A stretch of 64,000 nt of DNA from Tetrapyrgos nigripes (lineage: Eukaryota; Basidiomycota; Agaricomycetes; Agaricales; Campanellaceae), in the NCBI GenBank assembly GCA_013368315.1, contig JAACJM010000002.1, positions 124,001-188,000 of the forward strand, given 5' to 3'. The notes under the pieces are model-generated. The model saw nothing but the letters and a program-made list of their open reading frames with translations. It searched no databases and was not told the DNA's origin. A program made the translations under genes and the position numbers. How positions within the stretch are numbered: position 1 is the stretch's first letter; each line of letters starts with the position of its first letter. Positions 10,106-21,517 of the stretch are shown one piece after another.

Positions 10106-11303
10106 GCTACGAGATGTTGGGATGAATACATATAAACTTGAAGCTCTATTTTTGGTAGCCTTCTTACTGTGGGTTCTTCCGTTGCGTGATGATCAGAAGG
10201 ACGGAAACTGACAGTGACATTGCTTAACATAGCCCAACATGCATGCCGAGGTGCTTCCGCAGGTCGCCAGGTACATACACTGCGTTTCGGACATTTATAC
10301 TTTATCGAAAATCATCACACTCTTGGAAGGATACATACTTGGTGGTAGTACCACTTTCATTTTTCCTCCGCCTCCTCCGAGCAACTTCCCAGCATCACCA
10401 ATCCAATTCGTGTTTCACTATTAGTCTTCTACTCAGTACTTCTGCAGAATTTCATCAAGGGTGTCTGGGTCGAAGAATCACGTACCGGGGCTAGGTGGGT
10501 AGGTTCCTGGAACTAGGGTGGAACCCTTAAATTTTTTTTTGACCTACCCATCAGGATCCAGCAAGTGTCCTGACGAGTGTCAATCTGGCGAGCTGTCGAG
10601 GTAAAATTTTAGAAAACATAGATAGATGCTCTAAATGAAACCTGCCCTTGCAGAGCAGACACAATTCAGGTTTCCGTAGCATTTCAAAGGACATAAACAA
10701 CATTTCGAGCCAGTCTGGGGCTCACATACCTTTGTTGCGTAGTAGGCAGATAGGATAATGCTTTTTTCCGATCCACTTCACTGGCACCGGTCTTACATAC
10801 ATGTACTACGTTGGTATCTCGCCCACCTACACATTTTACGGTCAGGAACTTCTTGGAAGTGATGGACGGTCATGAGCTGGCGTTAGGTAGATTATTAGAT
10901 AGGCGAAATTACTATATTAGGTATATGACATCATTACGAGGTAGGTAGGTCCAGAGCTCGAGGCATTCCAAACCTCGATCTTTGAATTTTTTTTGAGCCT
11001 CCTTGAACTTGATTTGCTCTGCTCCCAATCTGCACCCTTCTGTGCTCTTTTTCATTCGTCATTTCATTCTCCCTTGCTAATTTCACGACATCCCGTTGAT
11101 TCATCACTGAGACAGCGGCTACAGACCTCGATGAACCAAACTATGAAAGATAACAGTGATCCCCGATGGAAAGAATAGGACGATGATCACGCTTCTCCCG
11201 AAGAATGGTCTAAAACTTGTAAAAGTCGTGGGCTTGGGCAGTTGAGCCCTTGTCGTCTGCACCCCGACCTCTCCTCACCCTTCTACGTACAAGTGCTTAA
11301 GCC
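10106..11303. other. Intergenic upstream of the ABC transporter
   Basis: No supported gene on either strand. Short ORFs here (for example 10239-10424) have no family features. The last few hundred bases presumably contain the promoter of the transporter; no clear TATA box close to the start was found. Confidence 0.4.
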
Positions 11304-14300
11304 ATGGAGAGCGCGCTGGCTCGAGACATCGAAAAAGAAAGCTCGATTTTGGATTTTGAAAAGTCTTGCCAGGATTTTCTTCGAAGGTGCGTGAGAGACG
11401 TCGGCTAATTCTTTTTTTGGATTTGCACCCGCTCTAACATGTCTCGTCTCCTCCAGCCGCCAAAATTCGGGAATAACTCCCCGTGAACTTGGAATCTTCT
11501 TTTCCAACCTCAATGTCGTTGGTTCTGGTTCATCTGCGTCGTATCATCTTACCTTTGAGTCGTTCTTCAACCCACGACATATCTATGACTTTCTCAATGA
11601 GTTCTTGCGGCCGCCCAGAAAGAGAATATTGGAGGGTTTTGAGGGTGTAGTATGGCCTGGGGAGATGCTACGTGTGTGCTTCATTTCTCAATTCCTCGCA
11701 ACATTGCTGATTGTTTCTTTAGTCGTCCTCGGCCGTCCATCCGCAGGCTGTTCCACGTTCCTCAAGACTCTCCTGCCAGACCCACTCCTTCTCCTCAGTA
11801 GAAGGTTCAATCCATCTCGGGCCGTTCAATCCCTCTGAAATCTCTTCCCATTTCCGCGGAGACGTCACTTACTGCCCTGAAGAAGACATCCACTTTCCCA
11901 CTCTCACCGTCCAGCAAACTCTTTCCTTCGCCGCGACGACTCGCACCCCACGCCCTCAAAAATTCCGCAATGAATTTGTCGATGTATTGCAAAACATGCT
12001 CGGATTGTCTCATACTCGCAGCACTATCGTCGGGAACGAATCCTTACGCGGCGTCAGCGGTGGAGAGAAAAAACGGGTTAGTGTTGGAGAAATGTTAGCT
12101 GTTCGTTCGGTTTTGGGGTGTTGGGATAATACGACGCGGGGATTGGATTCGTCAACTGCGTTGGAGTTGTTGAGACATTTCCAGAGGGCGACGTCCCCAC
12201 TGAATCAGGACGAGGGAAGACTGACGACGGTTATGGCGCTGTATCAGGCTAGTGATGCGCTTTATGAAGTGTTTGATAAGACTTGTGGTTTGTATGAGGG
12301 GCGGATGGTGTATTTTGGACCGGCGCATAGGGCTCGGGCGTATTTTGAAGAGATGGGATTTGAGAGGGCTAGTGAAGGACAGACGGTTGGGGATTTTTTG
12401 GTTAGTGGTGAGTTGGATTGGTTTGTCCGTTGTCCAGCCAGCAACACCGCTAATGACCTGGTTCTTGCAGTGACGGACTCAAAGGAGAGAATTGTTCGCA
12501 AGGGTTTTGAGTCCTCTGCACCTCGTACCCCCGCCGAATTCGCTGAAAGGTTCTTGAAGAGTGAGCTGGGGAGGGTAAACCGCGAAGAAATGGAGAAATA
12601 TCGCCAGGAAATCCTTGGAACGGGTTCGCCAAAGTCGTCGACGCAGGATACGACGGAAGGGAACACAGCTTCACCGAAAGCCCAACAGCTCAAAGCTCGT
12701 TACATGGAGAGTGTCGCTCAAGAGAAGTCTCGTTCTCTCCCAAAGACGAGTCCGTTTACGGTATCAATGTGGGCTCAGCTGCTTGCGTTGATGAAGAGGA
12801 GAGTGCACGTTTTGAGGGGGAGCATTGGGGACCAGTTTATGATTTTTGCGTGAGTCTTTTTAAACTGCCTTGTATGCAGCGCTCTGGGATCTGACCTACA
12901 TCTCATGGAAGATCCTTCGTTGTCTTTGGTATTGTGCTCGGCACTGTCTATTACAACTCTCCAGAATTCACCGATGCGTATTTCTCTAGAGCTGGCGCTT
13001 TGTTTTAGTATGTCGTCCTTATTTTCGCCCCTGGCTTCCTCACTGACGTTGTCTTTCCCTCTTCCTTGTCCTTTCCTCTTCCGACTGGCCCCCGTCCCAA
13101 CCCTCTCCTTATCCACAGCACTGTTCTATTCCTCACCCTCTCTTCAATGTCCGAAATCCCCGTGCTCTTCTCCCAACGCCCCGTCGTCATCCGTCAATAC
13201 CGCAGCGCCCTCTACCTCCCCTTTCTCGAGGCCCTCTCCCAAACGCTCGTTGACATCCCCATCTCTTTCTTCACTACCCTCATCTACAGCATCATCATTT
13301 ACTTCATGGTCGGTCTCCAAACCACTGCTGCCCAATTCTTCACGTTTTTTTCGTCACACTTTTCGCACTGGCGATAACGATGAAGGTGTTTGTGAGGAGT
13401 ATGAGCGCAGCTGTGGGGTCTCCAGCTCCAGCGCAGACGTTGGCAGGCGTTGCGTTGTTGGCGTTGGTCTTGTATACCGGGTTTGCATTGCCAAGTCCGA
13501 ATATGATTGGGGGGTTGAGGTGGATAACTTATCTTAACGTACGTGTTTCCACAAGTTTTTTCTCTTTCTCTGGTGCTTACCCTCAGCTCTTTCACAGCCA
13601 AATCGTTGGGCTTTCGAGATTCTCATGTCCAACGAGTTCCATACCCTCAATGCAACTTGCTCTAATCTCGTCCCATTTGGTCCTGGATACTCGGATAACC
13701 CCAATGTCTCTCTAGCAAACCAGGCTTGTGCAACGCTTGGGAAGGTGCCTGGACAAAGCACAGTGGATGGGAACGCTTACATCGATTTGAGCTATCAGTA
13801 CAAGTATGTGAATTCTTGGAGGGTGAGTGTCACGTCATTCATTCTTGCCATACACTAACATCTAGATCTATAGGACCTCGGTATCGTCTTCGCCTACGGA
13901 GTCTTCTTCCTACTCCTCCTACTCCTTTTCACCGAAATAAACACCTGGATTGCGACGCAGAGGGAGGTCACCTACTTTGCTCGGACTTCTTCTGGCGTCT
14001 CGCCCCTTCTTACCGACAACAAAACCGGCGACGAGGAATCTGGTGAATTGGAGAAAGGCTCTCTGGCGGTTGGAGGCCATACTGCTGGAAGTACCACTAC
14101 CAAGGACAACACGAAGCCCGCTAGCGCTACCGGTCCCAATACCCAAAGCCAACCCAGAAAAATCCTCACATGGCACCACCTCACCTACGACGTCCCCATC
14201 GCGAGAGGTACCACTCGCAGACTCTTAGATGACATCTCAGGATTCGTCGCTCTCGGAAAACTCACAGCTCTCATGGGTGCAAGTGGTGCTGGTAAAACCA

Positions 14301-15640
14301 CCCTACTCAACACACTCGCTCAACGTGTCTCGGTTGGAGTTGTTTCGGGAGATGTTTTCGTTGATGGCAAGGCGTTGTCTTTGGATTTCCAAGCACAGAC
14401 GGGGTATTGTCAGCAGTTGGATGTTCATTTGCCTACGTGTACTGGTGAGTACTATCTAGTTTAGGCCTATATCTGGAACTGATCGGTTCTTCGTAGTCCG
14501 TGAAGCTCTATCCTTCTCGGCTAAACTTCGCCAACCGAAACATGTCCCTGCAGAGGAGAAAGAGGCGTAGTGAGTGTCCCCCATCCTAACCTTCAGTGAC
14601 CTCATGCTCACTCATTTACATCTGACACTTTCCATTTGGCAACAGCGTCGACACCGTCCTTCGCATGTGCGGATTAGAGAATTACGAGCATGCCATCGTC
14701 GGATCACTCAATTTGGAATACAGCAAGCGTACAACTATTGCGGTTGAGCTCGCCGCCAAGCCCGAGTTGCTTTTATTCCTTGATGAACCAACGACGGGAT
14801 TGGATTCGCAGAGTGCTTGGGCCATTGTGACGTTTTTGAAAGAGTTGGCGCAGGAAGGGCAGGCGGTGCTTTGTACGTGAGTACTATCATGACTTTTCTC
14901 CTTCAGTACCTGGCACCGGCCTACTCTTGATCTTAAACTGACTGATGAGTTTATAGCATTCACCAAACCTCTGCCGAGCTGTTCAACATGTTTGACAGGA
15001 TACTTCTCCTGAAGAGGGGGGGACAGACTGTGTATCAAGGAGAGCTAGGATCCCATGGCCGGTCTCTTATTAGGTATTTCGAAAGGAACGGGGCTAGGCC
15101 TTGTCCCGCGGATGCCAATCCGTAAGTTAGACCTTTTCGCTATCTAAATCCACGTACTCACCAATGGACCTCTTTTCTCTAGTGCCGAGTACATGCTTGA
15201 TGTCATCGGGGCAGGAGCAGGACACGGTAACACCAACGCAGGCACTGATTGGCACAAAGTATGGGCCAACTCGCCGGAATCCAAAGAACTCGATCAGGAA
15301 CTTGATATCATCTTGGAAAACGGACGAAAGGACTCGGACGTCGAAGGCAACCAAGCTCGGAGATTCAACAGCGGAGACTTTGCGAGTAGTTGGTACACCC
15401 AGATGACGACTCTTCTCAAAAGGGACTTTCAACGACATTGGAGAGACCCGATATATCTGATGAACAAACTCATGTTGAATCTCGTCGGAGGATTGTTTAC
15501 GGGTTTCACGTTTTTCAAGGCCCCGGATACGTTGTTGGGAACGCAGAGCAAAGTGTTTGTGAGTGCCTCGTGGGGATAGGTTTCTGATGAGTTTTCATTG
15601 ACGTCCTGTTATACAGGCCGCGTTACAGTGTAACTGATAT
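11304..15640 (+). pseudogene. PDR-type (pleiotropic drug resistance) ABC transporter, frameshifted and truncated
   Basis: The order is that of a full-size PDR pump. NBD1 has GRPSAGCSTFLKTL, CPEEDIHFPTLTVQQTLSFA, VSGGEKKRVSVGE and CWDNTTRGLDSS. A first membrane domain follows (SIGDQFMIFA, SEIPVLFSQRPV, AAVGSPAPAQTLAG). NBD2 has LMGASGAGKTTLLN, VREALSFSAKLRQP and [16 protein letters not shown]. At least twelve exons can be traced (for example intron 12408-12470). Two single-base shifts are visible: one just after KTL near 11775, and one in a T run near 13350 where seven T are found and eight are needed. The coding part stops after GTQSKVF, so the second membrane domain is missing; relic D begins right after. 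Family members export drugs and toxic compounds across the plasma membrane. This copy is very probably dead. Confidence 0.85.
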
Positions 15641-15689
15641 TGTTATGTGCCTGAGGCCAACTAACGCCCATGTCTCTCTATGTTTTTAG

Positions 15690-15782
15690 GGCGACGGAAG
15701 TGAGATCTCCTTCCTTCTCAAACCGTCGACGGTATTCCAGAGGGTTCCTTACCCTCGACCGCTTGGGCCGGCTTATGTTTAG
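15690..15782 (+). pseudogene. Last exon of an aldo-keto reductase (relic D)
   Basis: An AG acceptor at 15688-15689 is followed by an exon starting [18 protein letters not shown] and ending LGPAYV-stop, matching exon 7 of copies A-C. No upstream exons are present. Confidence 0.85.
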
Positions 15783-15982
15783 ACGGTACCTAGTATGTAT
15801 TTGCGGTTCAGTTTAAGGACTGGGGACATCGAGAATGTGGAATAGGAGTACATTTTTAACAAATCACATCGAGCTTGAACAACACACGAGAAACGGTAGT
15901 GGCCTATGTAATCTTCATACGAAATTCACAGAATTTACAGACGTTTGCAAAAGCCCAGTGCAATGCGAGGTCATTCTCCATG

Positions 15983-16231
15983 TTAGGCATGACGTGCGGG
16001 GCTACCTGGAGTACCAGTACCAGCAGGAGTAGTCCTGGTTGGTATAGTACTCCAAGGAGCCCAATTCACCTTTCCCTCCGTTACCGCAGCAGAGTCGTCA
16101 AAGCCAGCAACCTGAAAACCAACCGGCGGAGTCCCACTGGAAGCCTTCCAATGACTATTCGACACCATATTCACCGCAGTAGGACAACCCAAAATCTGCT
16201 GCTCCACCAACTTGATCGAAGCCAAATCCAA
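15983..16231 (-). pseudogene. C-terminal fragment of the beta-sandwich protein (relic D)
   Basis: It begins within ASIKLVEQQILGCPTAVN and keeps GTPPVGFQVAGFDDS, then has small in-frame losses and ends GSPARHA-stop. The remaining two thirds of the gene are missing. Confidence 0.85.
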
Positions 16232-16409
16232 CGAGTCCCTAATGGGCCTCGTAATTGAGTGATTCCAGGCAAAGGGCTGAGAAAGCCTTTAGAACCCACT
16301 TATATATTTCGAACCCAGCCACCCGCTTCCCGTCATGTCGGCCAGAAAGTATCTATACATGATGATGCCTATAGAATTTGTAAGTATCAAAGCTTTGTAC
16401 ACTATCATC

Positions 16410-18314
16410 CTACACAATAAAAAACATGTTGGTGTCAGCCAGATCCTCGCAGTATATATCATCGACCATTTCTCCATCCATGATTCCTGCAACGTATGCT
16501 GCTCCAACAAGATTATAGAAATCCCTCTCAGCCGACTCTAACTCGATGGGCCGAATCACAAAAGGCACGGGAGCTCCAAACCAGATAGTGATATGATCAC
16601 CCCTCTGCATACCAGAAACACCTAATCCAACGAGACCGCTTTTTGTTGTGAAGAAAGTCCTTCTGGGCAACTGATTCGAAAGGTTGTTTTTATAATCCCG
16701 GACATAATCCTCCATCGAAGAGAATTCTGCCGGAAGACCACGCCTTCCTACGATAGTTTCATAAATGTCCTCAAAAGATGGTGGTGGCGATTCGTTCGAA
16801 AAAAGCCTGGTATCCTGGTTTGCGATCAAAGTTTGCCATAGCTTTTCACTGCGCTTGTACTTTTCGAGGTAAGGGCGCAAAGCGTTGTCCGTTGGTATTC
16901 GGTCTTTGGCTCGTCCGACAAGGTCTTCCATTTGTGAGAGCTGCTGAAGACATTCGTCGAGCGTTTCCTTCAAGACCAAGACCTCCGTCACAATATCCAC
17001 AAACATTCCTCCGACTTGAAGGGTCTTCCCATCGTCTAGAATCCTCCCATTATCTGCATCAGCACCTGGACCTGATACTCCCACACCACGAGGATAAAAA
17101 GTAGTGCCGCATATAAATTCTTCATCTTTTTCGCGTTGCCATGCAACTTGTGCAGTGAAATCCGGTACCCAGGAAGGCCATCCATCTCTTTTCCCTCCTA
17201 AAGATACACCAGAGAGAAAGTATGGTCCTTGCCCCTTTGCAAAAAGGTGTGTCATAGCGTCTGCGTATACGACTGAGATTGGCTTCCTATAATCCACAAC
17301 TATCGATCCAACACTCTTATCTTCCTCTTTCATCATCCCAAGCAACCCATATATCTTGTCTCTAGGATCCGTCGCTAGAGAAGAGCGAGAAAACACAATA
17401 AGCTGCCTCAAACTTTCCCCTTTATTCCTCGATACGGCTTGACGAAGGTCATTGAGAGTATCAAGTTTCGTTTTAAGCATCGTCTCCTCCTCCTCCGTCA
17501 AATTTCTCTCATACCCTACCCTCTCCAAGATCCTCCGCGCCTTCATGAAATTCTCCCAACTAATCCATGTAGTCCCACATAAGATAACCGGATCGACCGT
17601 CGCTAAGGCCAACTCTTGTAAGATCCACACTCGCCCGAACCATGGTCTGTTATTGAGGTTGATACGAACGTTATACGCGCTCACTTTCCTCTCCAAATCA
17701 ACCTCCGTTTCCCTTCCCTCAGCAAGAAGATGAAATACATCAAACGCATCATCACTACCCCCCTCCCGGGGATGCGAGTCTGCCTCTTGTGCCTCTCCAA
17801 GCCAAATGAGGACATGACTAGCCGAAGCATACACCGCATCCATCATACTGACTTGAGAATTACGCTCATCGATATCCTCTTGGTTAATGACAACTGCGTC
17901 AACCCAAAGTATACGTTCTTTGCCATTCGGTGACTCGTCCCGTAGGTAATGTAACGCGGTGAATAAGTTACGCGTTACTGGAAAGGGAGAGTCGTGAAGA
18001 AGGATTGAAGGACGATTGGAGGGGTCACCCCAGACGTAGGATAGAGCTTCGTAGAATGGTTTCGGTGAGGAGAGGAGAGAAACGGTGGTGAGGTGACATT
18101 GGATGGGGGAGTTTGGGGGGCCTGGACGGAGGTGAAGACGGCGAATTTCGCGAAGGGAAGGGTTTAGGCGGACTGGGTAGTGTGAGCTCTGAGTATTGGG
18201 CATAGCATTGACCAGTCCGGTAGGGGGAGAATCGCAGAGTAAGATAGCTCGACGTTGACTTGTAAGCTTGAAAATCGGTCGTAAGTCGGCTTTGTGTAGC
18301 GCAGTATTGGACAA
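16410..18314 (-). CDS. HET-domain (heterokaryon incompatibility) protein, 634 residues
   Basis: One uninterrupted exon. The HET domain occupies about residues 85-240. Its blocks are YEALSYVWGDP, then ILWVDAVVINQEDIDERNSQ, then MMDAVYASASHVLIWLGEA. The second block has Val where most members have Cys (AICINQ). The rest is the usual poorly conserved C-terminal region, ending MFFIV. HET proteins trigger non-self recognition and cell death after fusion of unlike hyphae; many are of unknown specificity. A fragment of its 3-prime end is duplicated at 53310-53560. An ATG about 110 bp further in could also serve as start, since the first 36 residues are upstream of the conserved part. Confidence 0.9.
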   Translation of the reverse strand: MSNTALHKADLRPIFKLTSQRRAILLCDSPPTGLVNAMPNTQSSHYPVRLNPSLREIRRLHLRPGPPNSPIQCHLTTVSLLSSPKPFYEALSYVWGDPSNRPSILLHDSPFPVTRNLFTALHYLRDESPNGKERILWVDAVVINQEDIDERNSQVSMMDAVYASASHVLIWLGEAQEADSHPREGGSDDAFDVFHLLAEGRETEVDLERKVSAYNVRINLNNRPWFGRVWILQELALATVDPVILCGTTWISWENFMKARRILERVGYERNLTEEEETMLKTKLDTLNDLRQAVSRNKGESLRQLIVFSRSSLATDPRDKIYGLLGMMKEEDKSVGSIVVDYRKPISVVYADAMTHLFAKGQGPYFLSGVSLGGKRDGWPSWVPDFTAQVAWQREKDEEFICGTTFYPRGVGVSGPGADADNGRILDDGKTLQVGGMFVDIVTEVLVLKETLDECLQQLSQMEDLVGRAKDRIPTDNALRPYLEKYKRSEKLWQTLIANQDTRLFSNESPPPSFEDIYETIVGRRGLPAEFSSMEDYVRDYKNNLSNQLPRRTFFTTKSGLVGLGVSGMQRGDHITIWFGAPVPFVIRPIELESAERDFYNLVGAAYVAGIMDGEMVDDIYCEDLADTNMFFIV

Positions 18315-18618
18315 GTCAATGACTTGACCGTAATGTCACTGGGGCCATTGACTGTGACCCTTGACCCTAGGCTGAGAACGCTGTCAAATGTGCCGGCAAT
18401 TCCCGCGTACGCGTCAGGAAGAGGGAGAGGAGGCGTGCGAAGGTGGGCAGGATGCCGCAGGAATGTTTGCGCCTTTTCAAGGAATCTCACGCCTCTACAC
18501 ATCACCGGTACTTAACATAGATAGCCGGTGGTGACCAGGTAAGTCAAGGGTCATGTCATTTGTACCCACGACCTTGACGTTGACTAAGTTCAAAGTTTTT
18601 GACTTTGACGTTGACTGG
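18315..18618. other. Intergenic upstream of the HET gene
   Basis: It contains repeated GTTGACTTG / TTGACGTTGAC motifs (for example 18330-18370 and 18560-18615) but no gene that I can support. Confidence 0.35.
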
Positions 18619-19780
18619 AAGTGACTGTTCAGCCCCAGTGAAAACCTGCTATGCGCAGGTCCGCGTTGGTATGCGCAAATATGCGAAATATGCGCTCATC
18701 TGCGTATTTCTGCGTATTTCTGCGCAATTTCCCAATCTGGAATTGAGTGACGTCATGTCGTCTATCTCACTTCTTTCCAATGCGATAGTTTGGGCTTAGA
18801 ATTTTTTTTCTCGTCGTCGGGAATCGGCGGTGCTTCCTCTTCCCCCCAAAAAAGCTTCAACGTCACCCAACGTGACGGCTGCCCCAGAAAAACGACAGGC
18901 TGCCCCAAAGTTTCCTGCCTTCCTTTCTTCCCTACCACCATCTCCTCTCGTCTCTTCCTCTCCTCATCGTTCTCCTTCCTCCCTTCCTCCCCGCCTTCTC
19001 TCTATCTTATGCATACAGTATATCTACTGAGCCAGACACATGGCGAGGTGAGTCTCTTCTCCAATTCACGACTTCTGGACTGCTGACATGCGTGACACGA
19101 CGCCTTCCTTTTTAACTACAGAAGTATGGACATGATAAAGGGCGAGACGATTTGGAAGCGGCTCAAGGTATGTGTCTCTTCGTCTTGGCCCATCGGATAC
19201 TGACCGCCGTACTCTAGATGCCGGAGAAGTCGCAGATCGTGCGTAGGTAAGATATCCTTTTCCCAGGAATTCCCAGTCGCTGACTATCACACCAACTGTA
19301 CGTGTTTTTGCGCGCATACACCCATCTCGTGTTCTCAGGAAAGAAAGGTGAGAGTGCTGTTTTGCTCCCTTTGGTGTAAACAGACATTTACTCAGACATT
19401 TAGGATCTTGGAAGCGTTGGTCGGAGGTGGTTCAGATGGTTTTTATGGAGAGTGTTGTGTTGAGGAAGCGGACTTACTACTGGTTGTATGTACGGTAGTC
19501 CTAGATGGGTATATGTAGTAGATATAGTAATATTGTGAATAATCATTACGTACAATTTACTATGAACGGATACCAATATGAGGGAGTAATATATGCAGTG
19601 GTAGCATTGAGGTATATAGCGCATAGCTACGCAGATCCTCGATAGATTGGCGCATGCCATCGCAGCTGTACGCATTCGTACGCAGATGAGCGCAAATTTA
19701 CTAGCGGGCGCATATTTGCGCATATTTGCGCATATTTCGCATACCAACGCGGACCAGGTTTTCACTGGGGTTCAGCACTG
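18619..19780. mobile_element. 1.16 kb TIR element with ATATGCGCAAAT subterminal repeats
   Basis: The left end has CCCCAGTGAAAACCTG and then GGTCCGCGTTGGTATGCG; the right end is its inverted copy (CGCATACCAACGCGGACC then CAGGTTTTCACTGGGG, 19739-19770). The outer right terminus reads TTCAGCACTG, so the tip may be CAGTGCTGAA as in hAT elements; the left tip is eroded. Inside both ends are repeats of TGCGCATATTTGCGC / CATCTGCG. No clear 8-bp target duplication was found. There is no transposase; a short intron-rich gene lies inside. Confidence 0.7.
19040..19498 (+). CDS. Putative micro-exon gene carried inside the TIR element
   Basis: Several very short exons join in frame: ATGGCGAG, then an exon encoding SMDMIKGETIWKRLK, then MPEKSQIVR, then RKER, then a last exon. 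Each gap has a plausible GT...AG intron (for example GTGAGTCTCTTC...TTTAACTACAG). Two acceptors six bases apart are possible for the last exon, giving either HLGSWKRWSEVVQMVF... or ILEALVGGGSDG... as the C-terminus; both stay open. The product would be a basic peptide of about 60-70 residues. I recognise no family. It may be a host gene fragment captured by the transposon. Confidence 0.35.
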
Positions 19781-20288
19781 GTGTAGCGATCTAGTGTCAG
19801 AATATGGCGGAAGTAGTACACATCAACGCATCTGGTACAGTCACTTACGGTTACTTATTTCTTTGTTCTCTCTTCTCGTGTCCATGGTCCACGTGTATTC
19901 CACTATATATACCTTAGATTACCTTAGAGAACCTCTGTCTTCGCTACTACGAGACCGAGGTGAGCTACAGTTCTTATTTTCTTTCATCTTTTACATACCT
20001 AGATTTATATTCTCTCGTTTATTATCTAGGTACTTACATCTGTCTTCGAGACAGAGATTTATATTCTCTCGTTTATTATCTAGCAGTGTTGCCGCGGTCC
20101 GGTCCGGGTCCGGTCCGAGCAAATTTTTTTGACCCTCGACCCGGACCTGAGGGTCGGGCCAGCTCCTCGTTGGACCTTGGCCCTGGACCCCACGAGAAAG
20201 TTTTTCTGCAGACCAAGAAAGGTATTAGACATCGACCAAGATACGAAATGTTATACACTACACTACACTACTGCGTCTCAGCTTGTTC

Positions 20289-20611
20289 ATACTATTCATA
20301 ACGGAAAAGATAATACTCCTCACCCTTATCCATAGGTGTCTCATCACTCTCGGAATCATACCAATCAATTTGAGCAGCATCTTTCAACTCTCCAGTACTC
20401 GGATCTAGACAGTTCAGTTTCTCGGTGAGCACTACTTATATATGTTCACTCCAAAAAAAAAATACGTACCAATGGCGCATTGATCAGTATCAACATCCTG
20501 ATTTTTTTTGGTGGAAGATAGGTCAGACTGAGCCTTTGCCTTAGAGCTCTGTGTACGAACTCGGGTATCATGGATGATGAGACTTGGGTCGGGTTTGTCT
20601 CTTTCAACCAT
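20289..20611 (-). pseudogene. hAT transposase N-terminal fragment
   Basis: Exon 1 starts MVERDKPDPSLIIHD and ends near DVDTDQCAI. After a short intron, exon 2 reads LNCLDPSTGELKDAAQIDWY and closes at YYLFRYE-stop. The start resembles that of the full transposase in hAT element 2 (MPEHDRPDPALILPD). The catalytic and dimerisation regions are missing, so the element is non-autonomous. Confidence 0.65.
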
Positions 20612-21517
20612 GATGGAGAGACGGAATTCGGGGGGGGATTTTCAACTCGTTCTCTCGTTCTTGAGTGCTCTTATGAGCAAAGAGTCTTGAAGGCGGCGTT
20701 CATAAAAAAGAAGCTAGGTAGTTGAGGATCCTCAATTTATTACGTAGTGTCACCTATATGTAGATTCAGCGACGAAATCTACGAGGGCCAACCCGGTCTG
20801 ACCAAGGTCGGACCCGGTCCACTCAAAGTCTGAGCTCCTGGCCCTTGACCCGACCCTCGAGGGCCGGGTCGGGCATCCCCAACTCCGACCGGAGGGAGGA
20901 AGAGGGAGTGTCCAACCGAGTGGAGCTGCCGCCTCAGCCGAGGGGAGTTTGAATCTCATTGGAGATCTCCGGACGATGTCATTTTTTCTCGAAATGCCTT
21001 GCCCGCAATTTTTAGTGAAACAGCGAGTGCTTGTGGTCGGCTTTCTGCACGATGTGTATTGGCTGGTCATTGTGATATATTTTACGATTCAGTTAGGTAC
21101 AGCTGGCACCGGTACCAGGTCCTATGCGCAGTTCTTGAAAACACTGGTGGGAAGCGCTCCAGCGGCCCACCGTTACTGGTCCGCACGGACCACCTCGTTC
21201 CCTCGCAATCTGAGGGAACGGATTCATGTGACTTGTTCCCTCCTGTCGTTCTCCGCAGTTCCCTAGTGTTCTTCTCTTATAATGCCTTTCCGCAAATTGC
21301 AGCGCAATGACATGGCTGCTTAAAGAGCTCCTGGTGGTATAATTCTCAATATTTCTTGATAATTCGTTGATCTGCTGTTTGAGAGGTGGTGGTGTAGTGC
21401 TCGATCTCCCGACCGTTCGGAACATCGATCGAGGTCACCTGCACCCATCTTTCTCCGTTTATTTCCGTGCGTCAGACGAATGTTCTTCGTAGTTCTGTAG
21501 CATTATGTAAACGTTTG

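Larger units (their letters stand above)
15651..16231. repeat. Relic D: 3-prime ends of the aldo-keto reductase / beta-sandwich cassette
   Basis: This 0.6 kb piece contains only the junction of the convergent cassette: the last reductase exon on plus (15690-15782) and the last 82 residues of the beta-sandwich protein on minus (15983-16231), with the shared intergenic sequence between. It is the most diverged copy. It lies directly at the point where the ABC transporter coding sequence ends. Confidence 0.85.
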
